DNA of 36,804 nucleotides from Acinetobacter harbinensis. Lineage in GTDB: Bacteria > Pseudomonadota > Gammaproteobacteria > Pseudomonadales > Moraxellaceae. Of this stretch, positions 7,130-14,497 are shown in pieces. Location of the stretch: NCBI RefSeq assembly GCF_000816495.1, contig NZ_JXBK01000001.1:2234913-2271716 (forward strand), written 5' to 3'. Positions within the stretch are counted from its first letter, which is position 1; each line of letters opens with the position of its first letter. A program made the translations under genes and the position numbers. Under the pieces are notes generated by a model that saw nothing but the letters and a program-made list of their open reading frames with translations, was not told the DNA's origin and searched no databases.

Positions 7130-9403
7130 ATGGACGATCAATCATTAAAACAGCAAGCTTTGTACTATCACGAATATCCAACCCCAGGAAAAATCAGTGT
7201 TACGCCAAGCAAACAGCTAGTCAATCAACATGATTTAGCACTGGCTTACTCTCCAGGTGTTGCAGCGCCATGTTTAGAGATTGAACGTGACCCATCCACT
7301 GCTGCACTGTATACCGCACGTGCCAATCTAGTCGCCGTGATTACCAATGGTACAGCCGTTCTAGGTCTTGGTAATATTGGTCCTTTGGCCTCAAAACCAG
7401 TAATGGAAGGCAAAGGCGTACTGTTTAAAAAGTTTGCCGGTGTCGATGTCTTCGATCTAGAAATTGCTGAAAACGATCCAGATAAGATTGTGGAAATTGT
7501 GGCGGCATTGGAGCCGACCTTTGGCGGGATTAACCTCGAAGATATTAAAGCGCCAGAATGTTTCTATATTGAACGAAAACTTCGTGAACGCATGAATATT
7601 CCTGTGTTCCATGATGACCAACATGGCACCTCGATTATTGTCGGTGCAGCATTACTCAATGCCTTGCAACTGACCGGCAAAAAAATTGAAGACATCAAAA
7701 TTATTGCCTCTGGTGCAGGTGCTGCAGCCTTGTCATGTTTAGATTTACTCTGCGCATTGGGCGCACGTAAAGAAAACATTACCGTAGCCGATTCACGCGG
7801 TTTGATCACCACACATCGTGACAATCTGGATGAGTCGAAAAAACGCTATATGCAAGACATTAGCGGCACACAACTCGGCGATGTTATTGCCGGTAGTGAT
7901 ATGTTCTTGGGTCTTTCTGCCGCAGGAATTTTAACCAAAGAAATGGTTAAAGTGATGGCTGAGAATCCAATTATTTTTGCCTTGGCCAATCCTGATCCAG
8001 AAATTTTACCTGAACATGCGCACGAAGTCCGTCCAGATGTGATTATGGCCACTGGTCGCTCAGACTATCCAAACCAAGTGAATAATGCCCTGTGCTTCCC
8101 GTATATCTTCCGTGGCGCATTAGATGTTGGTGCAACCACCATTAATGAAGAAATGAAGATTGCTTGCGTACATGCCATTGCACGCATGGCACACATCGAA
8201 GCCGATGCTGCCACTTATGGTGAAAAATCAGCCTCTTTTGGCCGCGAATATCTTATCCCGCGTCCACTGGATCAACGTTTAATTCTTGAAATTGCACCGG
8301 CTGTGGCCAAAGCCGCGATGGATTCTGGTGTCGCAACGCGCCCAATCCAAGATTTCTCAGCGTATCGTCAAAAATTATCAGAGTTTGTGTATAACTCTGC
8401 ATTTATGATGAAACCGATCTTTGCTCAAGCCAAATCTGATCCTAAACGCATTGCTTATGCTGAAGGCGAAGATTTACGTGTACTTCGTGCCGTGCAAATT
8501 GCCGTCGATGAAGGCTTGGCTCAACCAATTTTAGTGGGCCGTACTGCGGTGATTGAAGCCAATATTAAAAAATTGGGCTTACGTCTTGAGCATGGCGTGA
8601 ACATTGAAATTGTGGATCAAGAAAACAATCCGCATTACGAACAGTTCGCTGAAGATTATTATCAAACCATGCAGCGTAAGGGCGTAACGCCTGAGTATGC
8701 ACAACGTGAATCACGTCGTCGCTCGACTTTAATTGCCGCTATGTTGGTGAAATTCGGTCATGCGGACGGTATGCTCTGCGGTACTTATGCAAGCTACGAT
8801 ATTCATTTAGATTTCGTAAGAAATGTCATTGGTCTAAAACAAGGTCGCAACAACTTCTTTACGTTAAATGCCTTGATGCTCAATGATCGTAATTTGTTTA
8901 TTGCCGATACTTACGTCAATACCAATCCAACTGCTGAACAATTGGCTGAAATGACCATTTTGGCTGCTGAAGAAGTACGCCGCTTTGGTATTACTCCACG
9001 TGTTGCCTTGTTATCACATTCCAGCTTTGGCAGTGATCAGCACGATGCAAGTGCACAAAAAATGCGTAAAGTGTTTGAAATTCTGAATGAAATTGCGCCA
9101 GATCTTGAAGTTGAAGGTGAGATGCACGGCGATGCAGCCTTGGATGAAAATATCCGTCAGTTTGCATTCCCGAACTCACGCTTTAAAGGCTCGGCAAATT
9201 TATTGATCATGCCAAACCTTGATGCAGCCAATATTTCGTTTAATTTACTGAAATCAACTTCAGGCAATAATGTCACGATTGGCCCGATTTTATTGGGTGC
9301 AGCAAAACCGGTGCATATCTTAACGCCAACAGCGACTACGCGTCGTGTGGTGAATATGACCGCACTCACAGTGGCTGAAATTCAGCAGACTGAAACCAAA
9401 TAA
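7130..9403 (+). CDS. maeB: NADP-dependent malic enzyme with C-terminal phosphotransacetylase-like domain
   Basis: This enzyme decarboxylates malate oxidatively to pyruvate plus CO2 and NADPH in the cytoplasm, linking the TCA cycle to gluconeogenesis and lipid synthesis. The 757-residue length equals that of the large two-domain MaeB type. Residues about 1-420 are the malic enzyme part, with '[14 protein letters not shown]', '[16 protein letters not shown]', '[20 protein letters not shown]' and the Rossmann segment '[15 protein letters not shown]'. Residues about 430-750 are the phosphotransacetylase-like domain ('[16 protein letters not shown]', '[11 protein letters not shown]', '[12 protein letters not shown]'), which is regulatory in this family and binds acetyl-CoA. 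The start ATG has GAGA six nt upstream. A terminator follows directly. Its presence with aceA in the same window fits growth on C2 and C4 compounds. Confidence 0.95.
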   Translation: MDDQSLKQQALYYHEYPTPGKISVTPSKQLVNQHDLALAYSPGVAAPCLEIERDPSTAALYTARANLVAVITNGTAVLGLGNIGPLASKPVMEGKGVLFKKFAGVDVFDLEIAENDPDKIVEIVAALEPTFGGINLEDIKAPECFYIERKLRERMNIPVFHDDQHGTSIIVGAALLNALQLTGKKIEDIKIIASGAGAAALSCLDLLCALGARKENITVADSRGLITTHRDNLDESKKRYMQDISGTQLGDVIAGSDMFLGLSAAGILTKEMVKVMAENPIIFALANPDPEILPEHAHEVRPDVIMATGRSDYPNQVNNALCFPYIFRGALDVGATTINEEMKIACVHAIARMAHIEADAATYGEKSASFGREYLIPRPLDQRLILEIAPAVAKAAMDSGVATRPIQDFSAYRQKLSEFVYNSAFMMKPIFAQAKSDPKRIAYAEGEDLRVLRAVQIAVDEGLAQPILVGRTAVIEANIKKLGLRLEHGVNIEIVDQENNPHYEQFAEDYYQTMQRKGVTPEYAQRESRRRSTLIAAMLVKFGHADGMLCGTYASYDIHLDFVRNVIGLKQGRNNFFTLNALMLNDRNLFIADTYVNTNPTAEQLAEMTILAAEEVRRFGITPRVALLSHSSFGSDQHDASAQKMRKVFEILNEIAPDLEVEGEMHGDAALDENIRQFAFPNSRFKGSANLLIMPNLDAANISFNLLKSTSGNNVTIGPILLGAAKPVHILTPTATTRRVVNMTALTVAEIQQTETK

Positions 9404-9409
9404 AGACTT

Positions 9410-9440
9410 ACCTGAGCGAAAGCTCAGGTTCTTTACTTGA
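9410..9440 (+). terminator. Intrinsic terminator after maeB
   Basis: The stem ACCTGAGC (9410-9417) pairs with GCTCAGGT (9422-9429) around a GAAA tetraloop and is followed by a T-rich tract, TTCTTTACTT. It lies 7 nt after the maeB stop codon. Confidence 0.85.
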
Positions 9441-9441
9441 G

Positions 9442-9489
9442 AAAACCTCTATTCTGTAGCATGATTGCTTGAAGAATAGAGGTTTTTTT
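9442..9489 (+). promoter_or_regulatory. Hairpin with T-run covering the cca ribosome binding site
   Basis: AAAACCTCTATTCT (9442-9455) pairs perfectly over 14 bp with AGAATAGAGGTTTT (9473-9486), with a 17-nt loop, and the T-run ends one base before the cca ATG at 9491. The only Shine-Dalgarno-like sequence for cca, TAGAGG (9477-9482), lies in the 3' arm. As RNA read from maeB this would act as a second terminator and hide the cca ribosome binding site. Alternatively a weak promoter (TTGAGA 9437-9442, CATGAT 9460-9465, 17-nt spacing) starts transcription inside the hairpin and frees it. Confidence 0.6.
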
Positions 9490-9490
9490 C

Positions 9491-10720
9491 ATGCAAGTTT
9501 ATTTAGTAGGCGGTGCAGTGCGAGATCATTTACTCGCTCATCCCTATCACGAAAAAGATTATGTGGTTGTCGGTGCAACACCTGAACAGCTTGTAGCTTT
9601 GGGCTATCAGCCTGTGGGTAAAGATTTCCCTGTTTTCTTGCATCCCAAAACAAAAGAAGAATATGCGTTAGCGCGCACTGAACGTAAATCCGGTCAGGGC
9701 TATCATGGCTTTGAATTCTATACGGATATTAATGTCAGTTTAGAACAAGATTTAATCCGCCGCGACCTCACCATTAATGCCATTGCCATGGATGAAGCCG
9801 GCCATATATATGATCCGTATGGCGGTCAACAAGATTTAAAAGATCGCGTATTACGTCATGTCTCCGATGCTTTTTTAGAAGATCCGTTACGTGTGCTACG
9901 TATTGCACGTTTTGCTGCACGCTATAAATCGTTAGGCTTTAGCATTGCAGATGAAACGCTCACGCTGATGCGCCATTTGGCAGAATCGGGGGAATTAAAT
10001 ACCTTAACGCCTGAACGGGTGTGGAAAGAAACTTCTCGTGCTTTAATGGAAAAAGATGCTGATCAGTATTTTGAAACACTGCGTAGTTGTGGTGCGTTAA
10101 AAGTTCTTTTTCCTGAATTAGATGCGCTATATGGTGTGCCGCAGCGCCCTGAATATCACCCTGAAATTGACTGTGGTATTCATACCATGATGTCATTGCA
10201 ACAAGCCTGTAAAGCCAATTATTCACTTGATGTGCGCTTTGCCGTTTTAATGCATGATTTGGGCAAAGCCTTAACACCAGATGAGGAATTACCCCGCCAT
10301 ATCATGCATGAAGAACGTGGTATCAAACCGGTAACCGAAGTGTGTGAGCGACTTAAAGTCCCGACCAACACCAAACAACTGGCCATTGCGGTGTGTAAAG
10401 AGCATTTAAAATGCCATCAAGCCCTTACCCTTAAACCGGGTACTTTGTGGCGTTTATTGCAGCGCTTAGATGTGCTGCGCCGCCCTGATCGAGTGGAGGC
10501 GTATGTACAAGCCTGCGAATGTGATTCACGTGGTCGCCTTGGTTTAGAAGACCGCGAGTATCCTCAAGCAGACTATGTATTAAAAGCGATGCAGGTGGTG
10601 CGTGCTATTCGTGCGCAAGATTTACCGCCAGAGATTAAAGGTCCCGATATTGGTGAGATGCTGATTCAACGCCGTATTGATGCCTTAACAGAATTTAAAG
10701 CCCACTATCTCAGTGTTTAA
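9491..10720 (+). CDS. cca: CCA-adding tRNA nucleotidyltransferase with HD domain
   Basis: Cca adds or repairs the 3' CCA of tRNAs without a nucleic acid template. The protein has 409 residues, like the gammaproteobacterial class II enzyme (about 412). The N-terminal head holds 'YLVGGAVRDHLL', the nucleotidyltransferase acid pair, 'FPVFLHPKTKEEYALARTER' and 'RRDLTINAIAMD'. The neck holds 'EDPLRVLRIARFAARY' and the amino-acid template helix near 'TPERVWKE'. The C-terminal part carries an HD phosphohydrolase domain ('FAVLMHDLGKAL'). The first acid of the canonical DxD metal motif is Glu here (E21-K-D23). Both tRNA genes in the window already encode CCA, so the enzyme's role here is likely repair as well as synthesis. 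The start follows from the conserved N-terminus. Confidence 0.96.
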   Translation: MQVYLVGGAVRDHLLAHPYHEKDYVVVGATPEQLVALGYQPVGKDFPVFLHPKTKEEYALARTERKSGQGYHGFEFYTDINVSLEQDLIRRDLTINAIAMDEAGHIYDPYGGQQDLKDRVLRHVSDAFLEDPLRVLRIARFAARYKSLGFSIADETLTLMRHLAESGELNTLTPERVWKETSRALMEKDADQYFETLRSCGALKVLFPELDALYGVPQRPEYHPEIDCGIHTMMSLQQACKANYSLDVRFAVLMHDLGKALTPDEELPRHIMHEERGIKPVTEVCERLKVPTNTKQLAIAVCKEHLKCHQALTLKPGTLWRLLQRLDVLRRPDRVEAYVQACECDSRGRLGLEDREYPQADYVLKAMQVVRAIRAQDLPPEIKGPDIGEMLIQRRIDALTEFKAHYLSV

Positions 10721-10742
10721 TCCTCCTGTTTAATGCATCTTC

Positions 10743-10778
10743 AATAAAAAAGCGCCGTGATTTCAGCGCTTTTTTATT
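10743..10778. terminator. Bidirectional terminator between cca and epmA
   Basis: AATAAAAAAGCGC (10743-10755) and GCGCTTTTTTATT (10766-10778) form a symmetric stem with U-runs on both strands, between the convergent cca (plus) and epmA (minus) genes. Confidence 0.8.
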
Positions 10779-10869
10779 GAACATCAAGATATGCGACAAA
10801 AGAAAAATTCAATCTACTTTTAAGCCTAGAATATGGACTTTAATCGTTATCCACCCTTATAGCCACAGC

Positions 10870-11859
10870 CTAAGAAATATCTGCAGGGAAAGTCAGCACT
10901 TGCTCTAATTTCATTTTTTTAGTTGCCACCATCAATAAACGGTCTATACCCAAAGCAATCCCTGCACATTCTGGCATCGCAGCCAAAGCTGCCAGTAAAT
11001 ACTCATCGACTGGCATAACGGTTAAAGCTAACTTTTCACGTTCACGGTTATCTGCTTCAAATCGTTGTCGTAAGATGTGAGCATCACTTAATTCATCATA
11101 GGCATTGGCCAATTCCAAGCCTTCGATATACAGCTCAAAGCGTGCAGCAACCTCCTCCCCATCTTCGTCTAATTTTACTTTGGCTAAGGAGGCCATTTCA
11201 GGTGGAAAGTCGGTTAAGAAGACCGGACAATCAAAACCTAAACTCGGCTCGACGATATGGGAAAACAACAAATCTATATACCCCAAGCGGTCATCACCTA
11301 AATCAAGATCTAAACCGACGCGAATACAACACTCCTTGAGCTGTTTTAAGCTGGCCTGTAACGGATTCAGCTCCAGACGATCCATAAAAGCATGCTTATA
11401 ACTTAAAATCGTAGGGCGCACCTGCCCAAAACGCTGTCCCAAAGTCAGGTTAAGTAAATCGGTGACTTCCAACATCAGCGCTTTTAAGCTGAAATGCGGC
11501 CGATACCACTCCAACATGGTGAATTCACTGTTGTGTTTACGGCCGTGTTCGTCATCCCGAAAAACTTTACATATTTGATAAATTGCTCCGCTGCCGCTGG
11601 CCAATAAACGCTTCATCGCGAACTCAGGTGAGGTTTGTAAATAATGCAGATGCTTACGACCACCCATATGACGCTGTGCCTGTATCGACGCTAGATGTAC
11701 ATCGGTGACGCCAGCTTGCGATAAAATCGGCGTTTCTACTTCTAACACTTCGCGCTCAGCAAAAAATTGGCGAATTTGGCTATACATTCGAGCGCGCGCT
11801 TGTATCGCAGGCATATCGCAGCTGGGTTGATAGCGTATAGCAAGATTATCCTGACTCAT
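10870..11859 (-). CDS. epmA: Elongation factor P (R)-beta-lysyl ligase (LysRS paralogue)
   Basis: EpmA attaches beta-lysine to a conserved lysine of elongation factor P, which helps ribosomes pass polyproline stretches. The protein is a class II lysyl-tRNA synthetase catalytic core without the anticodon-binding domain. From the ATG at 11859 it has 329 residues, near the E. coli length of 325. Motif 2 is seen as 'FRDDEHGRKHNSEFTMLEWY' and motif 3 as 'GIALGIDRLLM'; 'VETPILSQAGVTDVHL' is the usual N-terminal stretch. I prefer 11859 over the upstream ATG at 11886 because it overlaps the pdxB stop as ATGA, has GGAGGG at a good distance, and matches the family length. It is translationally coupled to pdxB. 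Confidence 0.93.
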   Translation of the reverse strand: MSQDNLAIRYQPSCDMPAIQARARMYSQIRQFFAEREVLEVETPILSQAGVTDVHLASIQAQRHMGGRKHLHYLQTSPEFAMKRLLASGSGAIYQICKVFRDDEHGRKHNSEFTMLEWYRPHFSLKALMLEVTDLLNLTLGQRFGQVRPTILSYKHAFMDRLELNPLQASLKQLKECCIRVGLDLDLGDDRLGYIDLLFSHIVEPSLGFDCPVFLTDFPPEMASLAKVKLDEDGEEVAARFELYIEGLELANAYDELSDAHILRQRFEADNREREKLALTVMPVDEYLLAALAAMPECAGIALGIDRLLMVATKKMKLEQVLTFPADIS

Positions 11860-12923
11860 GCTGTTGGCCCTCCATGCGCAGCCCATTCACGGCGAAGCGG
11901 ATAACTTTTACGCAAATCATCAAATGCCTGCTGATCTACTTGACCATTGTTTAAACATGCTCTTAGATTGGCATCATCGCGTGCGATATCATAAATTTGG
12001 CTTAAATGCAGGTTGAGCGCTTGTTTTAAAGTTTGATCTTGAAAATAGGGCTTACAAAGCGGCAATTGCGTGTCAAAGCGTTTATATGCATCAGCATGAA
12101 AAGTCTGACAAAATGCCTGATAAATCATTTCGGTACCGCGTGCTTTGCCTTCTAAGCTATAGCCTGCGATATGCGGTGTTACCAGACGCAGCAGATTTAA
12201 TAATTCTGCCGAAATTTCTGGCTCATGTTCAAATACATCCAATACCACTGCACGCTGACGCTGTTGAATATCGGCAATTAAGGCAGCCTCTTCAACCACA
12301 GCGCCACGGGCGGAATTAATTAAGATCGCATCAGGCTTCATGCCGGCTAAAGCTTCTGCATTAAACAAATGAAAAGTTGGATGCTGTCCGGTTTCAGTCA
12401 ACGGCACATGGATAGAAATAGCATCTGCAGTTTTTAACACGTCCTCGAACGTGCCTTGTTGAATATCCTCATGCTGTACAAATGGATCAAACCCCAGCAC
12501 GCTCCAACCCAGCAATTTTGCCATTGCAGCCAAGCGTGAACCGACATTGCCTAAGCCAATAATACCCAAAGTAAACTGTTCATTTTGATCGATTAAAGTC
12601 GGCTGTACATATAACAATGCGGTAATCACATATTCAGCCACTGCTTGTGCATTACAGCCTGCTGCATTTGACCAGGTAATATGATGTTTTTCTAAACTGT
12701 TAATATCTAAATGATCAGTTCCAATGGTGGCGCTACCCACAAATTTTAAGCGCGTATCTGCAATCAATGCCTCATTCACAGGGGTCACTGAACGCACCAA
12801 TAGCGTATCTGCATCTTTTACTTGTGCATGCGTTAAGCTGCGCCCAGCAAGCTGCTGAATTTCACCAAATTCGGCAAAAAAATAGTCAGTAAAAGCCAGA
12901 TTTTCATCTGCAACAATTTTCAT
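11856..12923 (-). CDS. pdxB: 4-phosphoerythronate dehydrogenase (pyridoxal phosphate synthesis)
   Basis: PdxB oxidises 4-phospho-D-erythronate in the DXP-dependent pathway to pyridoxal 5'-phosphate. It belongs to the D-isomer 2-hydroxyacid dehydrogenase family. Seen are the N-terminal 'MKIVADENLAF', the NAD-binding motif 'LGIIGLGNVGSRLA', 'LINSARGAVVEEAAL', 'VVLDVFEHEP', and the catalytic-His region 'VTPHIAGYSLEGKARGT', followed by the PdxB-specific C-terminal dimerisation domain. I chose the ATG at 12923 (355 residues) because MKIVADEN is the family start; an ATG nine codons upstream is possible. The gene leads an overlapping pair with epmA. A weak promoter is noted at 12952-12980. Confidence 0.94.
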   Translation of the reverse strand: MKIVADENLAFTDYFFAEFGEIQQLAGRSLTHAQVKDADTLLVRSVTPVNEALIADTRLKFVGSATIGTDHLDINSLEKHHITWSNAAGCNAQAVAEYVITALLYVQPTLIDQNEQFTLGIIGLGNVGSRLAAMAKLLGWSVLGFDPFVQHEDIQQGTFEDVLKTADAISIHVPLTETGQHPTFHLFNAEALAGMKPDAILINSARGAVVEEAALIADIQQRQRAVVLDVFEHEPEISAELLNLLRLVTPHIAGYSLEGKARGTEMIYQAFCQTFHADAYKRFDTQLPLCKPYFQDQTLKQALNLHLSQIYDIARDDANLRACLNNGQVDQQAFDDLRKSYPLRREWAAHGGPTA

Positions 12924-12951
12924 AGCGCGTTCCAAGGACCTGAAGAACACT

Positions 12952-12980
12952 ATAATAACGCTTAGCCGCAGCTCTGACCA
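12952..12980 (-). promoter_or_regulatory. Candidate pdxB promoter
   Basis: On the minus strand, TGGTCA (12980-12975) and TATTAT (12957-12952) are 17 nt apart, about 30-60 nt upstream of the pdxB start. The -35 match is 4 of 6. Confidence 0.4.
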
Positions 12981-13423
12981 TGTATGTCGGTGATATGACC
13001 CAGCATCTAATTCAACTTTATCAGACTCAAATCAGCATAAATTTATGCGTGACTAAATTTTAAGCCACTCATCTATCGCGTTAAAAAGTCGTGTAAAAAA
13101 CAGATTCAGACCCTGAAGTTTTTAGCAAATGAATAGAAAAAGATCATTCCGATCATTTTCCAACTTATAGAATCTTCTATTTGAATATCTACCTCCTCAG
13201 CACTAAACCTGCGCTTTCAACAGTAAGCATCGATTTACAAATACCTGCTCTTGATATTTTAAAGCGCTTATACAGCATGGTTTTTAGCAGCGTATTGATT
13301 GCTGAATTTTCGCTTACAACCGCTGCAATCATTTAAAAATTAATGCGGTATGTCGATATTATCGGATAGATCGTGCGTCTTATTCCAGCGCTACATTTTA
13401 TTTATAAAAAATCGTCGACAATA

Positions 13424-13452
13424 AAAAACCCCGATCAATGATCGGGGTTTTT
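13424..13452 (-). terminator. Terminator of tRNA-Ser
   Basis: AAAAACCCCGATCA and TGATCGGGGTTTTT form a strong G+C-rich stem with a U-run on the minus strand, just after the tRNA 3' end. It is symmetric, so it could also stop plus-strand transcripts. Confidence 0.85.
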
Positions 13453-13457
13453 AAATT

Positions 13458-13547
13458 TGGCGGAAGCGGTGAGATTCGAACTCACGGAGGACTCACACCC
13501 TCGTCGGTTTTCAAGACCGGTGCATTAAACCGCTCTGCCACGCTTCC
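13458..13547 (-). tRNA. tRNA-Ser (anticodon UGA)
   Basis: On the minus strand the acceptor stem GGAAGCG pairs with CGCTTCC, the discriminator is G and the CCA end is encoded (13460-13458). The anticodon stem-loop reads CGGTCTTGAAAACCG with anticodon TGA, which decodes UCA and related Ser codons. The long variable arm expected for a class II tRNA and the T-loop TTCGAAT are present. Total length is 90 nt. Confidence 0.97.
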
Positions 13548-13557
13548 AATGGCGGCT

Positions 13558-13586
13558 ATCATATAAATAAAACATCCACTTGGCAA
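13558..13586 (-). promoter_or_regulatory. sigma70 promoter of tRNA-Ser
   Basis: On the minus strand TTGCCA (13586-13581) and TATGAT (13563-13558) are separated by 17 nt. A G+C-rich discriminator (AGCCGCC) leads directly to the tRNA, as expected for a stringently controlled stable-RNA promoter. Confidence 0.75.
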
Positions 13587-13652
13587 ACACTTTTCTACTT
13601 TTTGCCTATCGAATGCTTAAAATAAAAGCAAAAGTGCTTAATGATGTAAGCT

Positions 13653-14132
13653 TTACGAGGTTTCATAGCGAATTTTATTGATATACCAAATTTTTTTACC
13701 CGATGGCGTCAGCACTTCCACCTCATCTTCTACCTGTTTGCCCAATAAAGCACGCGCCATGGGTGAAGCAATGGAAATATGTTGCGGATGATGATCATAA
13801 ATTTCATCTACGCCCACTACACGTAAGGTCTTTTGTTCACCTTGATCATTTTCAATCTCCACCCAAGCACCAAAATATACTTTACCGGCTTGTTCAGGTG
13901 AAAAATCAATAATTTTTAGCTCTTCTAAACGCTTGCCGAGGTAACGAACGCGGCGGTCAATTTGACGTAAAATTTGTTTATTATATTTGTAATCAGCGTT
14001 TTCACTACGATCGCCGAGACTGGCCGCCCAGTTTACTTTTCGCGTGATTTCTGGACGTTCTTCATGCCAAAGCCGTTGTAATTCTGCAACTAATTTATCA
14101 TGTCCGGTACGCGTAATTAAGTTAGATTTCAT
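13653..14132 (-). CDS. greB: Transcript cleavage factor GreB
   Basis: GreB binds the secondary channel of RNA polymerase and stimulates cleavage of backtracked RNA so that elongation can resume. The 159-residue length and the order of parts match the family. An N-terminal coiled coil (about residues 1-75) has the tip 'GDRSENADYKYNK', whose Asp and Glu enter the active site, and a C-terminal FKBP-like domain (about 80-155) has 'YFGAWVEIENDQGEQ', 'ISIASPMARALLGK' and 'VLTPSGKKIWYI'. The extended tip and 'DRRVRYLGKRLEELK' favour GreB over GreA. It is a single gene, with tRNA-Ser downstream on the same strand under its own promoter. Confidence 0.95.
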   Translation of the reverse strand: MKSNLITRTGHDKLVAELQRLWHEERPEITRKVNWAASLGDRSENADYKYNKQILRQIDRRVRYLGKRLEELKIIDFSPEQAGKVYFGAWVEIENDQGEQKTLRVVGVDEIYDHHPQHISIASPMARALLGKQVEDEVEVLTPSGKKIWYINKIRYETS

Positions 14133-14278
14133 AGTATCTTCGAAGGTTAAGCTTACAATTAATGAACAAAGAGCGCTGAGATTATCCGCTGTTTATTCAC
14201 ATCTAGAGTGTATAAAATAAATTAATCAATTAAATCAAATCATTATGCAGTATATTTATAAGAAATTTCGTACAAAAT

Positions 14279-14307
14279 TTGACAACCTTGCTTTTGATGT
14301 TTATTAT
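14279..14307 (+). promoter_or_regulatory. Consensus sigma70 promoter upstream of MltF-like gene
   Basis: TTGACA (14279-14284) and TATTAT (14302-14307) are separated by 17 nt, the best promoter match in the window. The predicted start is near 14314, leaving a leader of about 184 nt before the coding start. Confidence 0.7.
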
Positions 14308-14313
14308 TCGCGC

Positions 14314-14373
14314 ATGTTTTCAAAACGATCAATTTTCAACCTATGTAGAAATTCTACACTATTCTCCCTTTAA
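14314..14373 (+). CDS. Possible leaderless upstream ORF of 19 codons
   Basis: An ATG at 14314 sits 7 nt after the -10 box, where transcription should begin, and opens 19 codons (MFSKRSIFNLCRNSTLFSL) ending with TAA. There is no ribosome binding site, so only leaderless translation would be possible. It contains the TGTAGAAATTCTACA palindrome. It may be a regulatory upstream ORF or chance. Confidence 0.25.
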   Translation: MFSKRSIFNLCRNSTLFSL

Positions 14374-14497
14374 TACCCCTGTCATTTTTGAATGACGTCA
14401 TGACTGCCCAACCCTTATTGAATTTATCAACTTGTAAAAGTCTGAGGCATGTCCGCCTTTACTTTTTAGGGCATAAATTACTTGTAGCGGAGACAAC

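Larger units (their letters stand above)
12924..13457. other. Long intergenic region, no gene recognised
   Basis: About 530 nt lie between the pdxB start and the tRNA-Ser 3' end. It holds the likely pdxB promoter near 12950-12980 and the tRNA terminator at 13424-13452. The A+T-rich middle contains only tiny ORFs (such as 27 codons from 12979) without ribosome binding sites. A short direct repeat GATCATT-CC-GATCATT lies near 13144-13160. I see nothing else that can be supported. Confidence 0.6.
14133..14497. other. Divergent intergenic region greB / MltF-like gene
   Basis: These 365 nt hold a consensus promoter for the plus strand (14279-14307), a possible leaderless 19-codon ORF (14314-14373), a perfect palindrome TGTAGAAATTCTACA (14344-14358), and a hairpin GTCATT/AATGAC (14381-14396) joined to a second palindrome, ATGACGTCAT. 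No larger gene is visible. The greB promoter was not placed with confidence. Confidence 0.55.

Noticed and set aside
11857..11886. Upstream ATG at 11886 as the epmA start
   Set aside because: It would add nine residues not found in the family; the ATG at 11859 has a good ribosome binding site and the ATGA overlap with pdxB.
12979..13062. 27-codon ORF in the pdxB-tRNA gap
   Set aside because: It has no ribosome binding site or similarity and overlaps the pdxB promoter region.
13458..13547. tRNA-Ser as an integration site for a mobile element
   Set aside because: No integrase, repeated tRNA 3' end or foreign-looking genes lie on either side.
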